This document shows, piece by piece, positions 31,712 to 40,462 of a DNA stretch of 48,498 nt. Under the pieces are notes generated by a model. That model was not told the origin of the DNA. It was given only the letters and a program-made list of their open reading frames with translations, and did no database searches. Source of the DNA: Nitrososphaerales archaeon (GTDB lineage Archaea > Thermoproteota > Nitrososphaeria > Nitrososphaerales > CADDZS01); the NCBI GenBank assembly GCA_030041295.1, contig JASHOD010000111.1, forward strand, positions 1-48,498, written 5' to 3'. The position numbers and the translations under genes were made by a program. Positions within the stretch are counted from its first letter, which is position 1, and each line of letters begins with the position of its first letter.

Positions 31712-32014
31712 ATGTTGTCGTACGCCTTTCCTTTCGTTGCTGCCACGACCGCAATTGCGACACTTGGGCCGGCTTTTCTTGCTCTATGACTGATACCTAA
31801 TCTAAAGTTCATCAAAACAAAATATATCGCAGCTCTTGGGCTGGGCCTCGCAGTCTGGTTTTTCTTCGATACGATGGGCCACGCAAACGAGATAGACGTG
31901 AACGCCACTTTGTATCCTATTAATTTGTTCGGAGGATCGTTCATTTCCCCTGGGTGCTCTATACACCCTACGATGCAGAACGGCCCCCTCTACGTAAGCA
32001 ACTCGGCCAGGTAA
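31712..32014 (+). pseudogene. membrane protein gene interrupted by an in-frame TGA
   Basis: The ATG at 31712 starts a hydrophobic N-terminus, MLSYAFPFVAATTAIATLGP, then a TGA at 31787-31789. The same frame continues with LIPNLKFIKTKYIAALGLG, LAVWFFFDTMGHANEIDVN and on to a TAA at 32012-32014. Both parts read as one membrane protein (two helices, then a polar loop), so the TGA is a true interruption rather than a gene boundary. No start codon follows it closely. The end of the frame (PGCSIHPTMQNGPLY) looks unrelated, suggesting that the rest of a longer protein is lost. No family can be named. An opposite-strand frame here is a shadow. Confidence 0.5.
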
Positions 32015-32088
32015 AGGAAATATCTTCGCTATGTACTAGATTAGAAACTCTTAAGGATGCCTGACTGGACTATCCAGCCAGGCTGGAC

Positions 32089-32700
32089 ATGAATCCAACT
32101 AGAAGATTAACTGTAATCGCTATCTTCACCTCGCTCGCGATTGCGACCGACTACGGGATGGCCCCCGTTGCCAACGTCAAGCTAGTATTCACGTTGGTCT
32201 TCGCCTCCGCTTACGCTTTTGGCTTCAAAACCGGAACGACGATAGCAATTCTGACAGAATTCATTTGGGGTGTAATTAGTCCATACGGTGCACCGACTCT
32301 GATTCTCCCCTTCCTGATGGGAGCAACGGTGATCTATGCTTTTGCGGGCTGGGGTGCCTCAAAAATATGGGGTTACAATATTAGACCTGCATCGTACCTG
32401 AATATTTTCTTCGGCTCGATAATGGCGATTTGTGCCTTTTTCTGGGACACTACTACGAATTTTGGGACCGCGGTCCTACTGTACTGGCCGAATATCACTC
32501 TTGAGAAATTCCTCTTCACCGACCTAAACCCCTTGACCCTTTACTTTACCGTGTCTCACGAACTCGGCGATTTTGTGCTTGGGTCTGCGTTAGCTCCCGT
32601 CATAATCGTGTACTTTTTGAAAGTATTCGGTCAGCCGGGAAACTTAGCTATCAGTATGAACAAATCTCCTCAGGAAAATAAAATTCCAGCTTCACCATAG
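32089..32700 (+). CDS. ECF transporter S-component-like membrane protein
   Basis: This 203-residue protein has about six hydrophobic helices. It begins with a basic NPTRRLTVIAIFTSLAIATDY segment, like the entry helix of ECF S-components, followed by NVKLVFTLVFASAYAFG and a Gly-rich LTEFIWGVISPYGAPTLILP. Such proteins capture a vitamin or metal and dock on an energising ECF module. No ATPase or T-component lies nearby, so a shared module would be needed. The gene 14 bases downstream encodes a DUF4430-like protein, related in fold to cobalamin-binding intrinsic factor, which hints at cobalamin or another corrinoid as substrate. That substrate is inferred. Confidence 0.75.
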   Translation: MNPTRRLTVIAIFTSLAIATDYGMAPVANVKLVFTLVFASAYAFGFKTGTTIAILTEFIWGVISPYGAPTLILPFLMGATVIYAFAGWGASKIWGYNIRPASYLNIFFGSIMAICAFFWDTTTNFGTAVLLYWPNITLEKFLFTDLNPLTLYFTVSHELGDFVLGSALAPVIIVYFLKVFGQPGNLAISMNKSPQENKIPASP

Positions 32701-32714
32701 AATCGCAAGAAAGG

Positions 32715-33227
32715 ATGTTGAAAGGAAAGATGAGTGTTCAAAACAAAACCCTTTACGGAGTAATAGCCTTCCTCGTTGCGATAGTTGTCATCGTATCTGG
32801 ACTGACCGTTGTGTACTATTCTCAATATCATCAGGCGGAGTCTCAAGATAGTACTTATGTTTCAGAGTTGAACCGCCTAAATATGAAGTACATTTCAGAT
32901 GTCTATATCGACTATGGGAACGGAACCCAGACATGGTATAATAATACGAGCGTCGAGCCGGGATGGAACCTTTACACAGTCACTTTGTTAGTTACAAATG
33001 GCAATGTCAACGCGACATGTTGCGAGTACGGTTCGCACTTTGTGGAAGGGATCGGAGGAATTCAAAATAGTAATACACGGGACTGGTTTCTGTGGACATA
33101 CAATAGCACTTCTTTGTGGCAGACGGCCAACTTCGGGCCCGATGAAATCACTGTACAAAACAATACCGTCTTTGCGTGGACATACTGCGGTTTCAATTCG
33201 AATTATATCCCAACATGCTCGCCTTGA
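32715..33227 (+). CDS. membrane-anchored DUF4430-like protein
   Basis: This 170-residue protein has an N-terminal helix (about residues 12-33), then an external domain. The domain contains DVYIDYGNGTQTWYNNTSVEPG, VEGIGGIQNSNTRDWFLWTY, NFGPDEITVQNNTVFAWTY and four Cys. The order 'G-I-x-G-x-x-N ... W-x-x-Y' followed by 'G-x-x-x-x-x-V-x-x-x-D/N' is typical of DUF4430, the fold of the C-terminal domain of intrinsic factor and transcobalamin. It is a likely surface-bound ligand catcher for the S-component just upstream (14 bases, same strand). ATG at 32715 or 32730. Confidence 0.75.
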   Translation: MLKGKMSVQNKTLYGVIAFLVAIVVIVSGLTVVYYSQYHQAESQDSTYVSELNRLNMKYISDVYIDYGNGTQTWYNNTSVEPGWNLYTVTLLVTNGNVNATCCEYGSHFVEGIGGIQNSNTRDWFLWTYNSTSLWQTANFGPDEITVQNNTVFAWTYCGFNSNYIPTCSP

Positions 33228-33369
33228 ATTTTCGTTGCAGCGGGATTAGAAGACTAACTCCTTCTGCAACAATCTAGACGGAAATCATGTGGGGAATGCT
33301 ATCTGGAAACGCAAAGATGAAGAGTAAGAGAAAACTAACCACAAAGGTCGTTATCGGAGAATATGCGTA

Positions 33370-34200
33370 ATGGAATTCGGAGTTGTGATGGGAAGTCACT
33401 ATAATGCAAATGACATTTTGGCTGCCTCAAAAGTGGCTGAGGAAAATGAGCTAGACTATTTCTTTGTAACGGATCATTATATGACGCCAGTCAGCAATTC
33501 AACGGTTGACGCTTGGGTCATCCTCTCTGCCGTAGCCGCGATAACGAGGAGGATCAAGATTGGAACTTGTGTCACTCCGATCCCTTTCAGGCCTCCCGCT
33601 CAACTCGCAAAGATCGTGGCTACCGTGGATCAAGTCTCCGAAGGAAGGGCTATTCTGGGAGTCGGATCCGGCTGGCATGAGCCTGAATTTTCTGCCTACG
33701 CCTCTTGGGATGAGGATGGAAGGATCCGGGCGAGAAAGACGCGCGAGGCTCTAAATCTAATCTTGGCTCTCTGGGATAAAGAAAACAAGAATGCCGTTGA
33801 TTTCAAAGGAGAATATTATACGTCAAAGGACGCTGTGCTAGAACCAAAACCAGTCCAGGAACCGTATGTTCCGCTTTGGTTTGGAACAAGAGGAGATTAC
33901 ATGCTGAAAGTTGCGGCTAGAATGGCTCAGGGTTGGCTTCCGGGAGTACCTGGGGTCCCACTCGAAGGATACCGGCAAGTGATATCAAAACTGCGCGATG
34001 AAGAGAAAAGAATTGGAAGAAATGATCATGTCAAGGTGGCATGCAACGGAGCAATTTCCGAGCTCACATCGAATCTTCTGAATCAATACGAGAAGGAAGG
34101 TTGCGAAATCGCGTTGCTTGTCAGATCGAAGGAGAACGAAGTTGAGGGGGAAATTAGAAGATTCGCCAAAGAAGTGGTCGCCTCGTACAAAAGAAACTAA
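33370..34200 (+). CDS. LLM-class (F420-type) oxidoreductase
   Basis: This 276-residue protein is a TIM-barrel luciferase-like monooxygenase family enzyme. Typical segments are NELDYFFVTDHYMTP near the N-terminus, RIKIGTCVTPIPFRPPAQLA, RAILGVGSGWHEPEF and VPLWFGTRGDYMLKVAARMA. In archaea most members use coenzyme F420 to reduce or oxidise small organic substrates; FMN use cannot be excluded. Length is somewhat short for the family (about 300-340) because the C-terminal helices are reduced. It is convergent with the DppD-type ATPase. Substrate unknown. Confidence 0.9.
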   Translation: MEFGVVMGSHYNANDILAASKVAEENELDYFFVTDHYMTPVSNSTVDAWVILSAVAAITRRIKIGTCVTPIPFRPPAQLAKIVATVDQVSEGRAILGVGSGWHEPEFSAYASWDEDGRIRARKTREALNLILALWDKENKNAVDFKGEYYTSKDAVLEPKPVQEPYVPLWFGTRGDYMLKVAARMAQGWLPGVPGVPLEGYRQVISKLRDEEKRIGRNDHVKVACNGAISELTSNLLNQYEKEGCEIALLVRSKENEVEGEIRRFAKEVVASYKRN

Positions 34201-34227
34201 AAGCTTCAGATCCTAAGGATCAAACTT

Positions 34228-35205
34228 TCACGAATACTTCCAGCAAGATATCTGCCCACTGTCCGAGGTGGGGATGAGTTTCGGCTCTCTAGTCTTGCAG
34301 ACATCCATAGCGTAAACACAACGCGGATTAAACTTGCAACCTTCTGGGAGATTTTTCAAGTCTGGGGGCTCGCCCTGCGGAATAGGTAGAGGCGGTCCGT
34401 TCTCGAACCCTTTCGGCAAGGCCGCGAGTAAAGTTTCAGAATAGGGGTGGAATGGCCGCTCAAGTATCTGCTTACTTAATCCTACTTCGACGACCCGCCC
34501 TGCGTACATTACATAAATCCTGTCGCAGATCTGCGAGGCGACCGTCAGGTCATGCGTAATCAGAACCATTGAGATTCCAAATTCCTTATTCAGCTTCCTG
34601 ATAATCTCCAGGATTCGATTTTGGACGTAAGAATCTAGCCCAGTCGTCGGCTCGTCAAGAAACAGGAGCTTGGGAGTCTGGATGATGGACATCGCAATCG
34701 AAACCCTCTGTCTCATGCCCCCAGAGAGTTCATGAGGATATTTCTTCAAGACCTGCTGCGGTTGATCGAGGCATAGTTCTTGCAGTATCTTTAGCATCCG
34801 TTCACCGCGCTCTTCCTTTGACAACTCAACTTTTCTGGATGTGCATAGCGCATTGATGGATTCGTTGATTTGGGATTCCACTCTGTAAACGGGATTGAGT
34901 GAGATGAGAGACTCTTGGAATACCATGTTCATTCCTGTTCCACGCAGGTGCCATAGATTGGAGGGTTCTTGAGAAAGGACATCATTGCCTTCAAAATGTA
35001 CCGAGCCACCCAGATACTGCGCCGGTGGGATGTCAAGCAGTCGGAGAATGGCGAGACCGAGCGTTGTCTTTCCAGAACCGCTCTCCCCTACAATTCCGAC
35101 TATCTCGCCCTTCTTGACGTCGAAACTCACGCCATTTAGAACGTGTACTCGTCCCTCCATTGTGGCAAAATCGACGCTTAGATCTCTAACTTCGAGAAGA
35201 CTCAA
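34228..35205 (-). CDS. oligopeptide ABC transporter ATPase (DppD/OppD type)
   Basis: This 325-residue ATPase has Walker A GESGSGKTT, the signature LSGGMRQR, Walker B LLFLDEPTTGLD and switch His in VLITHDLT. The C-terminal Cys-rich region (CKFNPRCVYAMDVC, then C in SCWKYS) is the oligopeptide-transporter extension that binds iron-sulfur or contacts the permease. It would pair with the OppF/DppF-type ATPase at 46.3-47.4 kb and the permeases at 44.3-46.3 kb. It is separated from them by more than 7 kb and has no transporter partner next to it. Its 3' neighbour is an LLM oxidoreductase. Confidence 0.92.
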   Translation of the reverse strand: MSLLEVRDLSVDFATMEGRVHVLNGVSFDVKKGEIVGIVGESGSGKTTLGLAILRLLDIPPAQYLGGSVHFEGNDVLSQEPSNLWHLRGTGMNMVFQESLISLNPVYRVESQINESINALCTSRKVELSKEERGERMLKILQELCLDQPQQVLKKYPHELSGGMRQRVSIAMSIIQTPKLLFLDEPTTGLDSYVQNRILEIIRKLNKEFGISMVLITHDLTVASQICDRIYVMYAGRVVEVGLSKQILERPFHPYSETLLAALPKGFENGPPLPIPQGEPPDLKNLPEGCKFNPRCVYAMDVCKTREPKLIPTSDSGQISCWKYS

Positions 35206-35478
35206 TTAGAGAAACCTCCCCTAAGGGATGATCCGCGATGTAACCCGTGGACGAACCGCAATCTATCGGATAGAATCCGTAGGAAAACTGAGATCTTTCC
35301 ATCTTTTGATATCCAAAAGTAATCACTAGATTATTACCTTTGTTGTAAGCACACACTTTCGGATAAGGAATATGAAAGGACTCAGCTCAAAAGGCAGAGA
35401 AAGCAATCGAAAACGCGAAGATTCAATTGGTCAAAGGCCAAATCGACTTGGATTGAAGATTTGAACCGATCTGCAACT
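35206..35478. other. intergenic, possible micro-ORF with frameshift
   Basis: No supported gene. An ATG at 35372 reads MKGLSSKG in one frame. If one A of the AAA at 35375-35377 is removed, a 27-codon helical peptide results (KAEKAIENAKIQLVKGQ) ending at a TGA at 35454-35456. This is speculative. Confidence 0.2.
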
Positions 35479-36758
35479 TTATGCTGAAGGTTTCTTCAGG
35501 TTGATGAACTGCAGAAAGACCACGAGAGCTGTGGAATCAATAGCCAACAACATGAAAAACGGAAGGACTGGCTGGATTGAATAAAGAAATCCAGAGAAGA
35601 TCGGAGCAGATATTGCAAGAATCGAAGAGAATGTATTGAAGAAGCCCATGGAAACTCCTCTCGTCTCCATTTTAGTGATAATTCCGAGCAATGCGGAAAT
35701 CGCTGGACCATCGAGAGCCCCAAAAGCAGTCCAGGCTGCAAATGATGCCAGCGCAATTACGGGTCCCGCAGAATACACAAAGAACATCATAAGTGTCATT
35801 TCTCCGAGCCAGCTGGCGATGATAATCTTCTTTTTATCCCATCGGTCGGCCATCATTCCAAATGGAATACTAAGTTGGGAGTCTACGAGAAGAAAAATAG
35901 AAAACATAAGCCCTAGTTGAAAAGTAGTTAGATGAATCACGTTCGCGGAATAAAGCGTCACCACAAAAGAAGATTGACTAAATAGAATACCATAGACAGT
36001 GTAAGCTAGAGTCAAGGCAATCAGAATCCTGTTTGATAGAGCAGCTCGAAGGTTTGTGCTGAGGGTCTTGAACTTGGAGACTTGCTGACTCTCAATTGAA
36101 ACTCTCAGTTCTCGCCCTTCTGAAGATTCGCCCGGTATCTCATGAAGTGTCTCTTTCAAGAACAGGGCTCGTACTGTCGCGACACCAGAATAAAGGAGAA
36201 CACTGACAATCAGGATTGCCCTCAAGTAAGTGTCGAGATACAATCCGCCAAGGACAGGAGCGAACATCGAGAGCCAGCCGGCCATGGTTGTAAAAGTTCC
36301 AAAACTCGTCGCCAGCTTTTTCTTTGGAACTGATTCCGTGATTAGAGCCGATCGCCCGATTGAGAAAAACGTCCCTCCTATTGCAGAGAAAGCGATGTAA
36401 GCTCCTGAGGACAAAAGCAGATTGGATGAAAACGCATCATGGATACGGTGAAGGCTGGTATGAGACTTCCGATTACCACCGCCTTCTTTCTACCAAATTT
36501 ATCAGCAAAAGCACCTACAGGAATCTGTAGAATCGCAGCAGTGAGAAATGAGAGCCCGTAGACTACTCCGACCTGTCCAACATTCGCCCCTTGGCTCTTC
36601 AATATAAGCGGAAAAAAGAAGAACCATAACGTGTTTCCAAAAGTGGAAAATGACGATGATAATCCTAAGACTAGGACATTTCTCTCAACCTTACGTAGTG
36701 AATCAATAGGACTGATCAAAGTTCTGCGGTATCTCTCTCTGAACCCCCAAAGACGCAA
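35479..36758 (-). pseudogene. MFS transporter split by a one-base frameshift
   Basis: Two overlapping frames make one 12-helix major facilitator. The first (36758 to 36378) has helices 1-2 and the family loop between them, QIPVGAFADKFGRKKAVVIG. It then loses the frame at MMRFHPICF. The second (from about 36450 to 35479) continues as SSNLLLSSGAYIAF, with PKKKLATSFGTFTTMAG, a second loop copy GMMADRWDKKKIIIA, and helices to the C-terminus. Adding one base to the four-A run at 36429-36432 (T run on the coding strand) restores MRFSSNLLLSSGAY. Drug or metabolite export is likely. It is divergent from a small winged-helix regulator with two operators between them. Either a homopolymer error or a recent pseudogene. 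Confidence 0.82.
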
Positions 36759-36786
36759 GGGATTTTAGATGGGATGCAGAGGCTAA

Positions 36787-36829
36787 ACTTACTCATAAGT
36801 GATAGATAAAGATTAACTTATGTATAAGT
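36787..36829. promoter_or_regulatory. two matching operators between the exporter and its regulator
   Basis: ACTTACTCATAAGT (36787-36800) and ACTTATGTATAAGT (36816-36829) share the pattern ACTTA-N4-TAAGT. They are 29 bases apart, close to three helical turns, in the divergent promoter region, and end 12 bases before the regulator's ATG. They fit a dimeric winged-helix repressor binding two adjacent sites. Confidence 0.7.
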
Positions 36830-36841
36830 GAATGGTAAGAT

Positions 36842-37210
36842 ATGGCCGAAGTTACACAAAGGGAAGAAGAAATCCTTCAACTCATTCAAAGTGGTATCAG
36901 TTCGCCTTCAGAAGTAGCAGAGAAATTAGGAATTTCTCAACCCGGCGCCAGCCAGGCTCTCGCAAAACTCGCAGAGAAAGGCCGGGTAATAAAGAGAAAG
37001 AGCGGAAGGATTGTTCGCTATCAAACTATCGACAAATGGACAGATGCTGATCAGTATTTTCTTGCCCAAGCTTACAATTCGTTATCACAGGTCTGGGCAT
37101 ACATTATGTCGATGGGCTTCTTGAAGGAGGAAGAAATGCGAAAGGCACGAGAGGCTCGTGAGTACTTGGAGATTATACTCGCCAAAAAGCGAAAAAACCT
37201 ACGGAAATAG
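36842..37210 (+). CDS. MarR/TrmB-like winged-helix regulator
   Basis: This 122-residue protein has an N-terminal winged-helix domain (EEEILQLIQSGISSPSEVAE, then KLGISQPGASQALAKLAEKG as recognition helix and RVIKRKSGRIVRYQT as wing). A helical C-terminal tail of about 50 residues probably dimerises it. It is a likely repressor of the divergent MFS exporter gene and of itself through the two ACTTA-N4-TAAGT sites upstream. A short inverted repeat CTGCCA-TT-TGGCAG follows its stop at 37230-37243. Confidence 0.85.
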   Translation: MAEVTQREEEILQLIQSGISSPSEVAEKLGISQPGASQALAKLAEKGRVIKRKSGRIVRYQTIDKWTDADQYFLAQAYNSLSQVWAYIMSMGFLKEEEMRKAREAREYLEIILAKKRKNLRK

Positions 37211-37399
37211 TTTGCATGCAGTTTAATTCCTGCCATTTGGCAGTAATAACAATTCTCGAATACTCGCTCTGCAAAGCACTCTATCAAAACCTCTTGTGTC
37301 TTAACTTCTCAAAGTACTGGCCGGCTACTCGTTGCATTGCATTATCGATCAAACAGTTCCGATTCCTTATTATCGGAAAGAATTCACACAGTTTCATAG

Positions 37400-38353
37400 A
37401 TGCCTCCAAATCCACGCGTACTAGAGATGTTGCAGAAGCTCGAATCAATCAAAGCAAAAGATATCACAACTTTAGATCCAATTGAAGCGAGGAAGGAGGA
37501 TCTGCGCACTACTCTTCCATTTCTAGGTTCACTGGAACCCGTGGAAAGGATTGAGAATCGAATCCTGAAAGAAGAAGGCTCGAAGATCCCCGCTAGAGTT
37601 TATTGGCCGAAGATCGACAAGGAAGAAGACGAACTAGATCTGTACCCCGTGATCTTGTATTTTCATGGTGGAGGTTGGGTAGTGGGAATGCTCGACGAGT
37701 ATGATGAGATTTGCTCTATGATGGCGAACAGATCTGAAGCAATTGTGGTTTCGGTTGGCTATCGTCTTGCGCCTGAACATAAATTTCCTGCAGCAGTGCA
37801 TGACTGCTATGAAGCGACGAAGTGGATCGCGGAGAACGCGAAACTCTTCGAAGGCGACGAAGACACGATTATTGTTGCCGGCGACAGTGCCGGAGGAACA
37901 CTTGCAATCGACGTGTGTCTCACCGCGGTAGTTAACGCGGAACCTCATATTGCGATGCAAGTCCCGATCTGTCCGGTGACCGATCTTTCGAGAGACCTGT
38001 CAAAATATTCAAAGGACAAATTCGGCCCTTCGAAGGAGTCCATGGATTGGTTCATCAATCATTACGTAAAGCACGAATCTGATGTTCGTAATGCCCTGGC
38101 TTCTCCTCAATACGGGGATCTCAAAGGATTACCTTATACGATTATGATCTCGGCGGAACTGGATCCCTTAAGGGAGCAAGAGCTTGATTTTGTAAAGAAA
38201 CTAGAGCAGTCCGGCGTAAAGACAAGGATTCTGGATTATCCCGGGATGGTTCACGGATTCATGACGCTCCCAAGCTACTTCGACGAAGGGCGAGACGCGA
38301 TACAAAAAGTAGCCTCCGAAGTTCGGAGGATTTACGTGGAAAATGCAGTCTAA
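37400..38353 (+). CDS. HSL-family carboxylesterase
   Basis: This 317-residue alpha/beta hydrolase is a hormone-sensitive-lipase family esterase. The oxyanion motif HGGGWVVG (residues 89-96) and the nucleophile elbow GDSAGG with Ser163 are both present. Asp255 (SAELDPL) and His285 (GMVHGF) complete the triad. It starts with the usual helical cap (MPPNPRVLEMLQKLESIK). It is cytoplasmic and would hydrolyse short-chain esters. Family members are common in archaea. It is convergent with the saccharopine-dehydrogenase-like gene. Confidence 0.93.
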   Translation: MPPNPRVLEMLQKLESIKAKDITTLDPIEARKEDLRTTLPFLGSLEPVERIENRILKEEGSKIPARVYWPKIDKEEDELDLYPVILYFHGGGWVVGMLDEYDEICSMMANRSEAIVVSVGYRLAPEHKFPAAVHDCYEATKWIAENAKLFEGDEDTIIVAGDSAGGTLAIDVCLTAVVNAEPHIAMQVPICPVTDLSRDLSKYSKDKFGPSKESMDWFINHYVKHESDVRNALASPQYGDLKGLPYTIMISAELDPLREQELDFVKKLEQSGVKTRILDYPGMVHGFMTLPSYFDEGRDAIQKVASEVRRIYVENAV

Positions 38354-38409
38354 TTTGGAATCTGACGCATTGATAGTTTGTACAAGTCAGGCAAGCAAAT
38401 CGCGGCTGA

Positions 38410-39615
38410 TTAATGTCTCAGCGTCTTCTTTCGGACTATGATGTTCCTCTTCTCCAGTTCCTCAAAGAACGCGCTCGGTTCAAACACCTTCTCGGCGGGG
38501 AGCACACCTTTCGGGAGTGTTTCCCCATGACTCGCGATGATCTGTGCCGCAATTGATGCAGGGATACCCACATTGTACTGACTACAGCTTACTTTCCATG
38601 GCTTGTATGCGGGAAAGTAAGCATCGCTTACAACGGTCTTTCTTGCTTTTCTTCTACCGCGTTTCGACCATCCCTTTACAATCACTCGGGTCACTTCAAA
38701 ATCGTCCGGTACGGCATCCGAAGGCATCTTTAGAATGCCTCTTTTCTTGAACAAATCCAGTAGGAATTCTCTCGGGGAGAGTTCTACACCGCCGTATGAG
38801 CTCTTCTCATCTGATGTAAGTCCCAGGTCGGCTAGAAACTTGATCTTCCAAAAGTCGGCTCCTCCTTCCTTCCATACGACGTTCTTCAATCCGTAGCTCT
38901 CAAACGATTTTGGTATTGTAGCCAGTTCTGAGTGCAGCGCCGTACATACTTCGACCTTCCTGACAGGAGCCGGAAACTCAACGGTCTGAGGGTCGCAGAA
39001 GGGAGGTTTCCTTACGAACTTGCCGTTTTCGAATACAACAGCTTCCTTGCTAGATTCATCAAAAAAAGTGAGAGGAGACCACGTGAAGTAAATTGGCGAA
39101 CTGCTTTTTGTACTGTCGCGCCAACCGTCCAGTATTTCGACGGAATCTGCATGACTAAACCCCTTGATTGCTTGCTTTACCATGAGGTTCGAGACGCCGG
39201 GTTGTGCGCCCATTCCCACGACTCCTAGGAGCCCCGAATCTCGAAATTGATTGTTGAACCTTCGGATCTGCTCCAGAGTGGTGTAATAGAGACCGCCAAA
39301 ATCAAGGTAATTGGTCCTTGCCTTCAACGCCGCACTCATGACTTTCAAGTTGAAGTAATATTGGACGCCGTTGATCACGACATCGTAACCCTTGAACACC
39401 GAAGCGGTTTCCTCTTCTTTCCTGACGTCTATTTTCCTGAATTCTAACCTGCTATCGTCGTCCTTGAGCTTTCGCCGAAGCTCATCTAATCCCTTTTGAT
39501 CATAGTCTGCTACACAGATGCTCTCTACATTTTTGCTTCTGAGGAGATCCCTGACCGCACATTGACCGGTTAGCCCTGCTCCACCAGCAACACAGATCTT
39601 CTTGGTCTTTTCCAA
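38410..39615 (-). CDS. saccharopine-dehydrogenase-like NAD(P) enzyme
   Basis: This 401-residue protein has an N-terminal Rossmann fold with KICVAGGAGLTGQCAVRDL and an acidic residue in the second strand (ICVADYD) that suits NAD. The conserved 'YDVVINGVQYYFNLKVMSAA' segment and 'YLDFGGLYYTTLEQ' follow, as in saccharopine dehydrogenase and lysine 6-dehydrogenase. The middle domain has VGMGAQPGVSNLM, the family loop. These enzymes act on amino acids with an epsilon or delta amino group, so it fits the amino-acid/amine theme of the window, but the substrate is not clear. Divergent from the small winged-helix gene. Confidence 0.88.
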   Translation of the reverse strand: MEKTKKICVAGGAGLTGQCAVRDLLRSKNVESICVADYDQKGLDELRRKLKDDDSRLEFRKIDVRKEEETASVFKGYDVVINGVQYYFNLKVMSAALKARTNYLDFGGLYYTTLEQIRRFNNQFRDSGLLGVVGMGAQPGVSNLMVKQAIKGFSHADSVEILDGWRDSTKSSSPIYFTWSPLTFFDESSKEAVVFENGKFVRKPPFCDPQTVEFPAPVRKVEVCTALHSELATIPKSFESYGLKNVVWKEGGADFWKIKFLADLGLTSDEKSSYGGVELSPREFLLDLFKKRGILKMPSDAVPDDFEVTRVIVKGWSKRGRRKARKTVVSDAYFPAYKPWKVSCSQYNVGIPASIAAQIIASHGETLPKGVLPAEKVFEPSAFFEELEKRNIIVRKKTLRH

Positions 39616-39706
39616 TGATGATGACTACAGGTTTTCAATAAAATCTTGAGCTTTTTGAACTTTCGAAAATCGATAGCCAACCTTTGGCGATCGAGTCGAA
39701 CTTCGG

Positions 39707-39717
39707 AATATTTAATA
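39707..39717 (+). promoter_or_regulatory. TATA box of the winged-helix gene
   Basis: AATATTTAATACC is a good archaeal TATA element. It predicts a transcript start about 39735-39740, just before the TTG at 39748, which supports that start over the upstream ATG at 39646. Confidence 0.55.
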
Positions 39718-39747
39718 CCGAGTTTCTTGCTAATTTTTCACATCCAA

Positions 39748-40113
39748 TTGGTTTTACACCGAGAAAGGAAGACTAGTCTGCCTCATTCTTACAACCGAGA
39801 ACAATTCGAAATTCCTCCCGTATCCAGCGTTCGGCGAGTTCCAAGGATCGCATTTGGAGTAGTTCCTCTTACTACGCCTTATAGCGACTCTGAGCCGGAG
39901 CACCGAATACTGAATGCGGTCGAAAGAGGACTGCTCTTTGAAAGAATGAAAGAGCCTGCCAAAGAACTCGAGATGTCTAAAGTAGAGTACAGTAGGACAC
40001 TTCGCTGCTTGAAAAACGATGGCGTAATCTACGCCGGTGCCGATGGAAAGTACTATCTATCGTTTGGAACATCAAACTTTCCGAATCTGATTGCTCGCGA
40101 AGATCGCATATAG
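39748..40113 (+). CDS. small winged-helix-type protein
   Basis: The C-terminal 70 residues form a small helix-turn-helix fold (HRILNAVERGLLFERMKEPA, KELEMSKVEYSRTLRCLKND, GVIYAGADGKYYLS), close to a winged helix. The frame is open to an ATG at 39646, but a TATA box at 39707-39717 predicts a later start, the TTG at 39748, giving 121 residues. The N-terminal region up to about residue 50 is polar with no clear fold. Divergent from the saccharopine-dehydrogenase-like gene, which it may regulate. Confidence 0.55.
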   Translation: MVLHRERKTSLPHSYNREQFEIPPVSSVRRVPRIAFGVVPLTTPYSDSEPEHRILNAVERGLLFERMKEPAKELEMSKVEYSRTLRCLKNDGVIYAGADGKYYLSFGTSNFPNLIAREDRI

Positions 40114-40125
40114 ATCTCGCCTCAT

Positions 40126-40205
40126 TCCTTTAGGGCGCGCACATACTTCCTCTCTTTCCTTTCGCCCTAAGGATCAGCATGCTCCTCCCGTAGGCACTTT
40201 TTTTT
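40126..40205 (+). terminator. bulged hairpin and T8 tract
   Basis: TCCTTTAGGGCG (40126-40137) pairs with CGCCCTAAGGA (40163-40173) with one bulged base. An uninterrupted run of eight T follows at 40198-40205. Poly-T tracts terminate archaeal RNA polymerase, so this ends the winged-helix transcript. Confidence 0.6.
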
Positions 40206-40326
40206 AATCAAATGTATGCTCGTTGACCGAACAAACCAGCCCAATCGTATGAGTCTCGGGTGCCTAAAACTTGGTAGCAACTCCAGATTATCGTACAATG
40301 GCTTTTTGGGGCAGATTATTTTCGAG

Positions 40327-40370
40327 TATATAAAAGACGAAAAGGTTATTTTTTATACGTTTTAATACTT
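40327..40370 (+). promoter_or_regulatory. AT-rich promoter region with two TATA-like boxes
   Basis: TATATAAAA at 40327-40335 and TTTTTATACG/TTTTAATACTT at 40349-40370 are strong TATA-like elements. They lie 90-135 bases before the AbrB-like gene, implying either a long leader or an unannotated short transcript. Nothing else was seen in 40206-40462. Confidence 0.5.
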
Positions 40371-40462
40371 AAAGCAAACATTTTATGTTATTTCGGGCTC
40401 TGCATGACCAAAGCCTTTTGGGCTAGTTCTTCCTAGGAATATACTCGGTAGAATCCTTCCCT

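Noticed and set aside
31639..31944. 101-residue minus-strand frame
   Set aside because: It is antisense to the TGA-interrupted membrane protein frame, which has better protein character.
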